A stretch of DNA of 35,971 nucleotides from Prasinococcaceae sp. CCMP 1430 (lineage: Eukaryota > Prasinodermophyta > Palmophyllophyceae > Prasinococcales > Prasinococcaceae), in contig RQSC01001045.1 in NCBI GenBank assembly GCA_013416795.1, positions 69,341 through 105,311 on the forward strand, written 5' to 3'. Below, in pieces: positions 1 through 8,200 of the stretch. The stretch's first letter is position 1. The number at the start of each line of letters is the position of its first letter. The notes beneath the pieces are model-generated. The model was not told the DNA's origin and searched no databases. It was given only the letters and a program-made list of their open reading frames with translations. The position numbers and the translations under genes were made by a program.

Positions 1-1374
1 AAGCGCGTCGTGGTCATCCCAGAGAATCCGTACGCGTTCGCCGTCGGCCGCATGGAGGTCAGCTCGGAGGACGCCGCGGGGTCGGGGCTCAAGGGGAAAG
101 GCATCAAGACGATGCACTACTTCGGCGACCTGCTGTGGGAGATGGGCGACAAGTCGCGGCCGCACGAGAGCTTCACCATCGAGCGCGTCTTTCCCATCGA
201 CGCGGTGGCACCAGAGGCGGAGGCGGAGGCGGAGGCGGAGGCGGATGCCGGAGCGGGGCCAGGGGCGGGGGCGGGGCCGGAGGGTGGCGGAGCGGCGGAC
301 GAGGCTCGCGGCGGGGAGGCCGCGGAGGCGGGCCCCGGCGCGTCCCAGGAGGAGGAGGCCGCGCCCGCCGCGGACCTCGATGGCCGCGACCTGTGCGAGG
401 TGATCTTCGTGCGCGCGCTCGCCGCGCTGCCCGACGCCGACCTCCCCGTGATGGTGTCGAACTTCTGGAGCAAGTCGGTGCTGCCCATGCGCCCCGAGGG
501 CACCACGCTGGACATCAAGCAGTCGCCCTTCAAGAAGATCTCCAAGCTGGTGTCGGCGCTGCAAAAGAAGAAGGTGCTCAAGTGCAAGCTCGTGCGCAAG
601 GAGGAGCACATCGTGGCGGTCGACCGCGCGCACCCGGACATCGCGCGCGCGCAGGCGGGCGCCGCCACCGCCGCAGCCGCGGAGGGCGCGGGCGGCGGCG
701 CGAGGAAGGGCGCAGGGGGCGGCGGCGCGGCCACCATCGAGGTGGAAACGCTCTTCAAGCCGACCTCCAACCTGCGGCCCATCTTCGCCGGCAGCGCGGC
801 CACGGGCGAGGGCCGCGACGCGATGTACTCGGCCGAGCAAGTGAGGGCCGCGCTCGGCGCTTACTGCACGCGCGAGGAGCTTTTCACGACCGAGGGTTCG
901 GAGAGGGAGCTCAAGCTCGACCAGCAGCTGGCGTCGCAGCTGTATGGCAAGAAGGAGCCGCAGGCGGCGGGCGACACCGAGGCGGAGGACAGGCTGCTGG
1001 AGCGCCTGATGGGCAAGCTGACCGTCCACAGCCGCGTGGTGCGCACCTTCGGCGCGCAGCGCGAGGAGAGCCTCCGCAAGGGCAGGCTCGAGCCCATCCT
1101 CGTGACGGCGGAGGACCGCCACAAGGGGCGCAAGTTCACCACCAAGGTCACCGGCCTCGAGGCCTTCGGCATCGTCCCGAACAGCCTGGCGTCGGACCTC
1201 AAGTCCAAGCTGAGCATGGGCGCCAGCGTGGGCAAGGACCTCGCCAAGTCCAAGCACGACGACAGCATGGAGGTGGCGCTGCAGGGCAACGTCATCAACG
1301 AGGTGGTGGACTTTTTGCGCAAGGAGTACGGCGTGCCCACCAAGCACATCAAAACGCAGAGCCGATGCAAATAA
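1..1374 (+). CDS. EIF2D: Eukaryotic translation initiation factor 2D (ligatin), 3' part
   Basis: eIF2D binds the 40S subunit and delivers or releases tRNA at the P site during non-canonical initiation and ribosome recycling. The frame is open from base 1 (K-R-V-V-V-I-P), so the 5' end lies outside the window; the first GTG at 10 is not a real start. Order seen: end of the PUA domain (AVGRMEVSSEDA...GLKGKGIKTMHYFGD), an Ala/Glu/Gly-rich linker (about residues 70-120), a winged-helix region (DLCEVIFVRAL...FWSKSVLPMRP...SPFKKISKLV), a second low-complexity linker, a SWIB/MDM2-like region (about 240-330), and a C-terminal SUI1 domain (ILVTAEDRHKGRKFTTKVTGL to the end). This order is diagnostic of eIF2D. 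No intron is visible in the 1.37 kb. The TAA stop lies inside AATAAA (1370-1375). Identification is secure; only the N-terminus is missing. Confidence 0.93.
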   Translation, partial: KRVVVIPENPYAFAVGRMEVSSEDAAGSGLKGKGIKTMHYFGDLLWEMGDKSRPHESFTIERVFPIDAVAPEAEAEAEAEADAGAGPGAGAGPEGGGAADEARGGEAAEAGPGASQEEEAAPAADLDGRDLCEVIFVRALAALPDADLPVMVSNFWSKSVLPMRPEGTTLDIKQSPFKKISKLVSALQKKKVLKCKLVRKEEHIVAVDRAHPDIARAQAGAATAAAAEGAGGGARKGAGGGGAATIEVETLFKPTSNLRPIFAGSAATGEGRDAMYSAEQVRAALGAYCTREELFTTEGSERELKLDQQLASQLYGKKEPQAAGDTEAEDRLLERLMGKLTVHSRVVRTFGAQREESLRKGRLEPILVTAEDRHKGRKFTTKVTGLEAFGIVPNSLASDLKSKLSMGASVGKDLAKSKHDDSMEVALQGNVINEVVDFLRKEYGVPTKHIKTQSRCK

Positions 1375-1375
1375 A
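1370..1375 (+). terminator. AATAAA polyadenylation signal overlapping the eIF2D stop codon
   Basis: AATAAA occupies 1370-1375 and the TAA stop occupies 1372-1374. If it is used as the poly(A) signal, the 3' UTR would be only about 10-30 bases and would end just before the microsatellite belt. Use of this signal is an inference from the motif and its place. Confidence 0.4.
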
Positions 1376-1493
1376 GACATGGTACAGTTACACGAGGCGC
1401 CCGCGCGCGTGCGTGCGTGTGTGCATGTGTGCGCGCGCGCTCGCATACACGAATGTGTGTGTGCGTTTGCGCGCGCGCGCGTGCCGGCGCGCG

Positions 1494-1744
1494 TCAGCGC
1501 CCGGTCTGTATGTCCTTCATGTCGACCAGCCAGTGCGTGCCCAGCTCGGCGGCGAACGAGTCCACCGCCGCCAGCGCCAGCATCGTCACCCACCACGCCC
1601 AGTCGTCGGGGCACGCGCCCGACACCGCGCACGTGAGCGCCCAGTGCACCACGCACAGCGTGCACGAGTAGTCCCACGCGCGCCGCGAGGAGCGGCACAC
1701 GTAGATGGTGAGCAGGTTGGACAGCAGGAAGGACAACACCAGGC
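1494..1744 (-). CDS. SYS1: SYS1 Golgi trafficking protein, last exon
   Basis: SYS1 is a four-span Golgi membrane protein that recruits the GTPase ARFRP1/Arl3. The minus-strand reading gives about 83 residues ending at TGA 1496-1494. It has three hydrophobic stretches (VLSFLLSNLLTIYVC; CTLCVVHWALTCAVSG; WAWWVTMLALAAVDSF) and the family pattern DYSxTLxxxHW...PDDWAWW...E...DMKDI, matching the C-terminal half of SYS1. A splice acceptor CCAG lies at 1748-1745, so the exon would begin at 1744. The upstream minus-strand sequence is an AC-rich microsatellite intron. The N-terminal half (the conserved first membrane span) is not found in the next 3 kb upstream on this strand, where a plus-strand WD40 gene intervenes. 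The gene is therefore incomplete here, perhaps from rearrangement or misassembly. Confidence 0.72.
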
Positions 1745-1818
1745 CTGGCGCCGGGGCGCGCCGCGCGCGTGCACGTGGGGCGCGCGCGCGGAGACGACTC
1801 GGCGTGTCAGCGCGCCAG

Positions 1819-1854
1819 CATGTGTGTGTGTGTGTGTGTGTGTGCGTGTGTGTG

Positions 1855-1920
<66 letters not shown>

Positions 1921-1972
1921 TGTGTGTGTGTGCGTGTGTGTGTGTGTGTGGCGCTGTGTGTGCGTGTGCGTA
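1819..1972. repeat. (TG)n microsatellite, interrupted
   Basis: About 150 bases of TG dinucleotides with scattered CG interruptions. It lies in the presumed intron upstream of the SYS1 exon. Alternating purine-pyrimidine runs of this length can adopt Z-DNA and are prone to slippage and assembly collapse. Reading frames through it (Cys-Val or His-Thr runs) are not genes. Confidence 0.97.
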
Positions 1973-2063
1973 TGTGTGCGCTCGCGCGCCAACGCTCATA
2001 CATGCACGCACGCTCACGCACACGCGCGTGCATACACACACACGCGCCGCCGCGGGGGCAAAG

Positions 2064-2330
2064 GGGGCCGCCGCGGCCGAGCTTGTGCCGCTGGCGACGC
2101 TGGGCGGACACTCCGGCTGGGTGACGGCGCTCGACGCCGCGGCCGTCGCCGGTGCGGACGCGGACGAGGACGCGGACGCGGACGCGGACGTGCTCTCCGA
2201 GACGGAGGCGGAGAGGGACGTGCTGCTGGTGTCGGCCTCGCAGGACAGGACGGCGCGCGTGTGGCGCATCCGCCGCGCGGAGCAGCGCGCGGAGCACGCG
2301 GGCATGCGCGCCGACGCGGGGGCGGAGGAG
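2064..2330 (+). CDS. WD40-repeat protein, internal exon
   Basis: The reading contains one recognisable WD40 blade: LATLGGHSGWVTALDAA, an expanded Asp/Ala linker coded by (GCGGAC)n, then LLVSASQDRTARVWRI. The GHxxWV...LxSASQDxTxRxWRI wording resembles a blade of Elongator subunit ELP2, but one blade is too little to assign it. The probable acceptor is AAAG at 2060-2063. The donor GAG|GTGCGC is at 2330/2331 and leaves phase 0. The next exon at 2705 continues in phase 0. Remaining blades are not visible upstream, where TG repeats and SYS1 lie. Confidence 0.55.
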
Positions 2331-2401
2331 GTGCGCCCTCGCGGCGCGCCTCGGCAGCGCGCGCGAGCGTTCGCCGGTGTATGTGCGTGTGTTTGTCGGC
2401 T

Positions 2402-2564
2402 GCACACACACACACGCGGACTGACACACACGCACACACACACACGCACACATTCACAAACACAAACACACACGAACACACACACACACGCACACACACA
2501 CACACGCACGGACCACACACACACACACACACACGCACAAATTCACAAACACACACACATACAC

Positions 2565-2636
<72 letters not shown>
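2402..2636. repeat. (CA)n microsatellite inside the WD40-gene intron
   Basis: About 235 bases of CA dinucleotides with CG, AAAT and TC interruptions, pure from about 2569 to 2633. It fills most of the 374-base intron between the WD40 exons at 2330 and 2705. Confidence 0.97.
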
Positions 2637-2704
2637 GCGAACACGCACGCACACGCATACGCGTTTCTCGCGCTCCCTCGCGGTGTGTCTCCCGCACGGC
2701 GCAG

Positions 2705-2863
2705 GTGCGCGTGATCGAGGCGGCGCAGCGCGTGGCGGTCTTCGACGACGCGCTGGGCGACGCGGCGGCCGAGGCGTCGCTGCGCGCGCTGGCGGACGCC
2801 GGCGCGGCGCGCCAGCCCGCGGCGGTGTACCGCTACGAGCTCAGGCTCACGCGACGCGCTTGA
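2705..2863 (+). CDS. Last exon of the WD40-repeat protein (tentative)
   Basis: The acceptor GGCGCAG at 2698-2704 is followed by 52 codons and TGA. The reading begins [19 protein letters not shown] and ends [12 protein letters not shown]. Phase 0 matches the GTGCGC donor at 2331. The region is GC3-rich and free of repeats, unlike its flanks, which supports coding. It has no domain I recognise. It could be spliced onward before the stop, since a GTGTAC donor-like site lies near the end. Confidence 0.45.
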   Translation: MRVIEAAQRVAVFDDALGDAAAEASLRALADAGAARQPAAVYRYELRLTRRA

Positions 2864-2870
2864 GGCCCGC

Positions 2871-2872
<2 letters not shown>

Positions 2873-2902
<30 letters not shown>
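2873..2902. repeat. Short (TG)n microsatellite
   Basis: About 30 bases of TG just after the WD40-gene stop codon. Confidence 0.95.
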
Positions 2903-2904
<2 letters not shown>

Positions 2905-3017
2905 GCACGCGCGCACATACATGTAATACTCGCGCGCAGGAGCGCCTGCGTGCACACGTGCACCCACACCCACACACACACGCGCCCGCCCGCACACCCG
3001 CGAGTGCTCACGCACAG

Positions 3018-3131
3018 CTCGCCGAGACCATGGGCGACGACGAGGTGGCGGCGCTGCTGCGCGAGCACGGCGCCGCCGGCGCGCTGCAGCTGGAGGGAGG
3101 GAGCGCGCGCGCCCGCACTCGCCCCGTGTGA
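3018..3131 (+). CDS. Last exon of an ankyrin-repeat protein (tentative)
   Basis: After the acceptor CGCACAG at 3011-3017 the frame reads [20 protein letters not shown] and then a short tail to TGA at 3129-3131 (37 residues). The L-A-E-x-x-G-x-D-E-V-x-x-L-L-R-E-H-G-A pattern is the second half of an ankyrin repeat and commonly ends such proteins. No other ankyrin exon is visible upstream in the window, so this is an orphan 3' exon. The match is convincing for the repeat type but says nothing about function. Confidence 0.5.
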   Translation, partial: LAETMGDDEVAALLREHGAAGALQLEGGSARARTRPV

Positions 3132-3161
3132 GCGGTGCATCGCTTTTGTGTGACTGGTGCG

Positions 3162-3216
3162 CCTCTGCGCGCTTGCGCATACGAGTCGCGTCTGTGAGAT
3201 GTGTATGCTCGGGTTT
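3162..3216. repeat. 55-base direct repeat, copy 1
   Basis: Copy 1 begins CCTCTGCGCGCTTGCGCATA and ends at GGGTTT. It differs from copy 2 (3348-3402) at 2 of 55 positions. The two copies flank a (CA)n tract. Confidence 0.93.
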
Positions 3217-3276
<60 letters not shown>

Positions 3277-3288
3277 ACACACACACGT

Positions 3289-3328
<40 letters not shown>

Positions 3329-3347
3329 ACACACACACACACACGTG
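3217..3347. repeat. (CA)n microsatellite with CGTG interruptions
   Basis: About 130 bases of CA, broken by three ACGTGCAC-type units, lying between the two 55-base direct repeats. Confidence 0.97.
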
Positions 3348-3402
3348 CCTCCGCGCGCTTGCGCATACGAGTCGCGTCTGTGAGGTGTGTATGCTCGGGT
3401 TT
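3348..3402. repeat. 55-base direct repeat, copy 2
   Basis: 53 of 55 bases match copy 1 at 3162-3216. The spacing of 186 bases start to start includes the CA tract, consistent with a tandem duplication of unique DNA plus microsatellite. Confidence 0.93.
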
Positions 3403-3420
3403 GTCTGTGCGACACAGGTC

Positions 3421-3476
3421 CGCGTGTGCATGTGCGTGTGCGTGTGTGTGCGTGTGTGTCTGTGGTGCATTTGAGT
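3421..3476. repeat. (TG)n-rich tract
   Basis: TG dinucleotides broken by CG, CA and CT steps. It lies downstream of the minus-strand gene ending at 3518. Confidence 0.85.
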
Positions 3477-3517
3477 GTGCGTGCGTGCGCAGCGTGCGCG
3501 CGCGCGCCGCGGCGCCT

Positions 3518-3733
3518 TCACTCTCGCACGACCTCCCCTGCGTCGGTCACGGCGACGCCGCCGCTGCTCGCGTCCGCCTTGCGCTGGATCCACGGCACCG
3601 TGGCGCCGCCCTCGCCTGTGACGCGCACGAAGTTTGTCTGCGCGGACGAGCGGCACGAGCCACACGCCGCCGCCGGCGTCGTGGAGGACTCGGAGCACTC
3701 CGTCGCGTTGTCGGGCAGGCCCACGTAGCCGCA
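3518..3733 (-). CDS. Unrecognised Cys-rich protein, last exon
   Basis: The acceptor GCGCACAG ends at 3734 on the minus strand and the exon reads in phase 0: [17 protein letters not shown], then [17 protein letters not shown], a tail with [14 protein letters not shown], and TGA at 3520-3518. It has four Cys in a pattern resembling disulfide pairs or a small metal site, and one N-A-T glycosylation sequon, which would suit a secreted or lumenal protein. I do not recognise the family. It joins in phase to the exon at 3876. Confidence 0.55.
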   Translation of the reverse strand, partial: CGYVGLPDNATECSESSTTPAAACGSCRSSAQTNFVRVTGEGGATVPWIQRKADASSGGVAVTDAGEVVRE

Positions 3734-3875
3734 CTGTGCGCGCATGCGTGCGCGCGGGTGTGCGTATGCGCGTGCGCATGCGCGTGCGCGTGGGTTAGTG
3801 CATGCCTGCGCGTGCACGCGAGTGCGACCGCAGCGGAACACGCGAGCGCGCGAGCGCTGCTCCGAGGCGGCGCAC

Positions 3876-4169
3876 CTGCCAGCAGATTGCCGCCCTGCCC
3901 ACCGAGTGGCTCTGTTTGCCGTCCGGGCCGTCCTTGAGCACCGCGAACAGCGCGTTGGCGGAGCCGATGCACGCGCGCGCGCACTCCGCCAGGCCGGCGC
4001 GCAGGAAGAGCTCCGCGGCGTTGTGGAGGTTCCTCGGGAAGTTGGCCTCCCGCTCCTCGTCGGCCGAGTTGGGCACCACCTTGATGCGCGCGAGCGTCGG
4101 CGTCGCGCTGCACACCTCGCGCGCGCCCGCGGGCATGTATCTCTTCGGAATCCTTGGAATCCATCTGTG
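3876..4169 (-). CDS. Unrecognised protein, upstream exon of the gene ending at 3518
   Basis: Minus-strand frame with readings SADEEREANFPRNLHNAAEL, FLRAGLAECARACIGSANAL and FAVLKDGPDGKQSHS, ending CWQ|GTGCGC (donor at 3875). The 142-base intron to 3733 keeps phase 0. The upper bound is uncertain. An acceptor GCACAG near 4170 would give an exon starting W-I-P-R-I-P-K-R; an in-frame ATG at 4136-4134 is the alternative start. The helical Leu/Ala stretch resembles a solvent-exposed helical repeat. The single N at 4240 lies just upstream, so a 5' exon may be affected by the assembly. Function unknown. Confidence 0.5.
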
Positions 4170-4900
4170 CTTCGCTCGCCTTCCACGCTGCCGCCCTGCC
4201 CGCGTCGTCGCGCGTCCGCCGCGCGGCATCCGCCCGGCCNGAGGCCTTTAAACACGGCAGGGAGAAGGTTTTCGTCAGATAAATTTTTTGAGGCGCCAGG
4301 GTTCAGCGGACGTGACGGCGGCGACCCACAGTGGCCGTCGGCGGCCGGGAGTCCTATATCAAAATGCACCTACCTCCCAGAAACCCTGATTACATCAAAA
4401 TGCAACTTACAATGCGTGCATGGCTTTTGCAGCTCCCTGCCAGCGGCATGTCTCCCGTTTTTATTGTGAGAAACGGGAGACACTCCCTTGGAAAACTCAC
4501 GGTTTGATATACAAATGCATGCAATATGTAGAATGCAATTTGATGTGAAAGTGGCGGAGCTGAGCAGCCAGCGAGAGCTCCTGTGCACGCATTTGATCGT
4601 ACGCGCGCAAATTCTTCGCCGGCCAGGCGGGGGCAGCCTAACAGCCATCACAGGCAGGGGGGCGCCATCGCTGCTGCCTGCGGTGGCACAAGGCGCGCGC
4701 GGCGCGCGGCGCCGCCGGCGCGCGCCTGCGGGGCGGGCAGCGCCGCTCGTGCGACCGTCGGCGCAGAGGGGGGAGGGGTGCTCGCTGCTGTTCAGTCTTT
4801 GCGGCGGGGCCTGCTGTTGCTGTGTTGCAAGCCCGCCACAGGCGCCCCTCATTTTAGGGAACGCAGTCCGCGGCACCGCGGCCCGCGCTACCGGCGAGAC
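4170..4900. other. Spacer between the divergent genes at 3518-4169 (-) and 4916-8344 (+)
   Basis: 730 bases without a supported gene. Bases 4250-4580 are clearly less GC-rich than the surroundings. They carry repeated ATCAAAATGCA-type words (4358-4400), an opposed AATGCAATTTGATGT (about 4530), and a perfect hairpin at 4449-4482. The rest is GC-rich with no motif I recognise. It probably holds the promoters of both flanking genes. Confidence 0.5.
4449..4482. promoter_or_regulatory. Perfect 12-bp inverted repeat with a 10-base loop
   Basis: TGTCTCCCGTTT (4449-4460) and AAACGGGAGACA (4471-4482) are exact reverse complements around TTATTGTGAG. It lies in the AT-richer spacer upstream of the sulfotransferase-GT8 gene. 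It could be an RNA hairpin, a factor site or a remnant of a mobile element; the sequence alone does not say which. Confidence 0.8.
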
Positions 4901-4915
4901 GAAGCTGTGCTGAGC

Positions 4916-5142
4916 GCCCGAGAGCATGATACGCGCGCCGCGCGGGCCCTCGTGTTCCTGCCGCTATGCTTCGTGCTGTGGACGGCGCTTACGCTATGGG
5001 CCGCCTTCGTTCGCAACTCAATGTCACTCAACCAAAGCGATGGTGGCATGACCACCCACGCCGGCTGCATCGACATCACTGCGGAGGCTGCTACGTCCGT
5101 GACCACTCGCGGCGGCGGCAACAGTAGCAGGGCACGGCACCT
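4916..5142 (+). CDS. Probable 5' exon of the sulfotransferase-GT8 gene (signal anchor)
   Basis: This frame, the same as the large frame starting at 5219, encodes ALVFLPLCFVLWTALTLWAA flanked by Arg, then a Ser/Thr/Gly stem. That is the layout of a type II Golgi signal anchor, expected for a lumenal glycosyl- and sulfotransferase. It meets TGA at 5144-5146 directly after a donor-like CCT|GTGAGA at 5142/5143. An intron here would remove the stop, but the acceptor CAG at 5199-5201 changes the frame. In-frame acceptors (5252-5253 or 5270-5271) are weaker, so the junction is unresolved. No in-frame ATG precedes the anchor, so a further 5' exon is likely and the left edge is approximate. Confidence 0.35.
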
Positions 5143-5218
5143 GTGAGATGGGGCGGGCCTGCACCGCGCGCGTTCGCAAAGGGAGGCCGAGCTCGGTCCA
5201 GGGACGCTGCGAGCGCTG

Positions 5219-8200
5219 GTGAACGGCCTCACGGTGGTGCGAATGGCCGAGAGGCAGCAGCTGTGGCAGAGATCCCCGCGCGATGACAGTGATTCGACCA
5301 ATGCGCGGCCTGGAGACGACGCGCGACCGCCTCATGCGCGGCTGCTGTTGGCGAGCGCCGAGGAAAAAGAGATTACAGGGGAGGCGTCAGATCACGGGAG
5401 CGTCGCGTTTAGCCAGATGGAGAGCGCGGGGGCAACGGACACTACAAGGAAGCAGCTGCGGGCGTCTGAACAGCTACAGACGCCCGCCACCAATGGTGAC
5501 CCGGCAGCGCCTTCACGTCGCGCATGCGCGCCGACGTATTTCATTGTCGGCGCGCGCAAGGGCGGAACGACCGCGCTCTTCCGATATCCCAATCGGGCGA
5601 GGCGATCACGACCTCTGGCGAACTCGGAAACCAAGGCCAGGGACGAGTTGCAAAGGCTCGTGCGTGAGTGCAACGGACACTGGTTCCCTGCAGAAGTGCA
5701 GCCGTCGGCGGGGGTCGATTTGGGCGATGCTGCCGACCAACTTGAAAGTGAAGCCGATGGGGAAGACGGCACTGTGACCGGCGCTGCCCTGCATCATCGC
5801 GGTGACGTCCTATTGCCAATTGCAGGCGAGGCGTCAGTGGCGTATGCAGCGACGTGCGGCGCGATGGAGGCGTTGGCGGCAGCCTGTGGCAGCAGCGTGC
5901 GCATCATTTACATCTTACGCGAGCCGCTGGCGCGCGCACAGTCGCAGTTTCTCATGCGCGAGCGACTGTCGCCAGGCCTGACGTTGCCACGTCATGCCTC
6001 CTTCGAGGAAGTGTTCGCAGACGATGTAGAGCGTTTTAGGCGCTGGCAGCTCAGCACGTCCCGAAATGTGACGCGAGCACGAACCGCGACGTCGGAGGCG
6101 GGCACAGAGGATGCGCTGCAGCAGCCGTGCTGGGGGGGAGCTTGGCCCAACAATTACGTGTGGGACGGCCTCTACGATCTCCATCTGCGGCGCATCATGC
6201 GTGCCTTTCCTGACGCTGGCAACGGAAGGCGCATGCTCGTGCTGCGCTCTGAGGACGTTTGGGCGCACCCTGAAGAGGCACTGGGGCACGTCTTGCAGTG
6301 GCTGGGGGTGGCCAACGAAACGCACGTGCAGCTGCCCTTCGGAAAGAAACGCGCGCAATCGCCTGCTCTTGTGAATGCTAGGCCATCCAAGCTGTCAGAG
6401 GCAACGCAACGAGCCGTGCGCATGTCATCGCGCACGAACCGCGCGCCCAGTGGGCAGCGCGCGGCGCAGCAGCTGGCGCCAGGAGAACTCGGAGCTGGCA
6501 CGGAAAGTCAATACCAAGGTGACGAGCGGCTCCTCGTTACATCTGCCACGCGCTCGCTCGCCGAGGCAACCTTCGCGCCACACAACGCTGCGCTGCGTGC
6601 ACTCTTGGAGGGACCTCTACGTGCTGCAGCATGGCGGCCCTCTTCGGCATCTGAGTCATCAGCCGCAACACCAACATCGGTGCATCATGCTGCGGCTACT
6701 AGCAATGACACGAAGGAAGAGACTCAACATATGATGCATGATCAGCGTGACACTTTGACAGGAGATCGTGCTCTCGACCGCGGTGGCCGCAGGCAACTCC
6801 TCGCGCAGGGCGGAGGATCGAAGTGGGCATCGGGCAGCCGAATTCATGACAGGATCGTCAGCGGCACGAATGGAGCAAGCTTTAAAGGCGCACGGTCGAA
6901 GAGAGGAAGAAGGGCCGATACCGCGTCATTCCTCACAACCAGTAGTAGCGACGAATCAGAGAAAAACAAACCTTCAAGCTCGTGGGTAGAGACAGACACG
7001 CTCCCCGCCTCTGTACCCACCCTGCCGACGAGCGACATTTCTCTTCATTGCGTGCAAGGGGCACCTCCGGCTTCAGAATCACACGCGGTGGTCATGCCAG
7101 TCGACACATGGCCGGGTTTCCCCGCACCCGTATCATCCTCGGTGCCAGATGCAGGATCACTGCGCGTGTCTACCGGCTCGGAGCAGAGGGCTGGCGCTGG
7201 CATCGCGCCCGCCACACACCGGCCCGTTGTGATGACTGCCGAGGAGGCGCAGTGGTGGCTCACACGCCCGCTCGCCCTGGCGTGGAGCCTGCGGTATGGA
7301 GAGGGTGCCACACGCGCGCGAGTGATTTTCCTGACAACGCGCGCAGGTGCCGAGCGCATTGACGCCCTGAGCTACCACCGTGGCAACGTCTCCACGCGGT
7401 CAAGCACAAACATCACAGACGTCGGGGGAACGGACCTGAGCTGGCTAGGTCGCGCGATGAAATGGCTGGACATGCGCGTAGTAGCCGCAGACATGCCTCT
7501 CGAAGAATCTGCCTTCGACGCCGACCACCTCGCCGACCTTCGCGCCGGTCCCAACTGCTGCTCTTGGCGTGAGTTCTTCATGCTGCGTGCGTGGGGTATG
7601 ACGGAGTACGCGCGCGTGGCTGTGGTCGACACCGATCTCTTCTTCGTGGGCTCGCTCGACCCCTTGCTCACTTCTAAGTGCTTCTCGGGCCAAACGTTGG
7701 CCTCCGCCGCGCGCGGTACTCCGCTGAACGCAGGCATGATTGTCATGGAGCCGTCGACGAGCGTCCTCGCGGAGATGATCGATGCCCTGCGCCGTGGGGC
7801 GTACGATCCTGCGTACGGCTGGAACGCCGAGGGGTGGCCGATGAGCCTCGCGCAAGTGCGTGCCAACAACACGCGCACGTGCGCCCTGTGCGGCCGAAGG
7901 AAGGTGATGATAGGCGGCTCGTCTGTGGTCGTGCCGCACACGCACGGCGCAGAGGGGCCGCAGGGCTTTCTCTACTGGTTCTTCACCACCGCCGGGCGCT
8001 GGGCCGCGCAGGTTGACAGCGCTGGTGTTGGGGGGGCAGAGCTGTTCATACGCACTGGCACGGCTGGACACGCGCGGCCGGCCACTCGCACGCTGGGCGC
8101 GCACGCGCAGACGTCCCGGCACACGACGCGCGCACGGGCGGTCCTGCGCGCGACGAGCGGTGGCGCGCATGGCGATATGCTCTATCATGGCGTCGGCAGC

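Noticed and set aside
135-2714. 859-codon plus-strand frame
   Set aside because: Shadow of eIF2D that runs on through TG/CA repeats. Only the part at 2064-2330 is kept, as a WD40 exon.
3162-3402. Repeats that might suggest a CRISPR-like array
   Set aside because: Only two copies with a simple-sequence spacer, in a eukaryotic genome.
1819-3476. Cys-Val and His-Thr open frames on both strands
   Set aside because: They are translations of (TG)n and (CA)n microsatellites.
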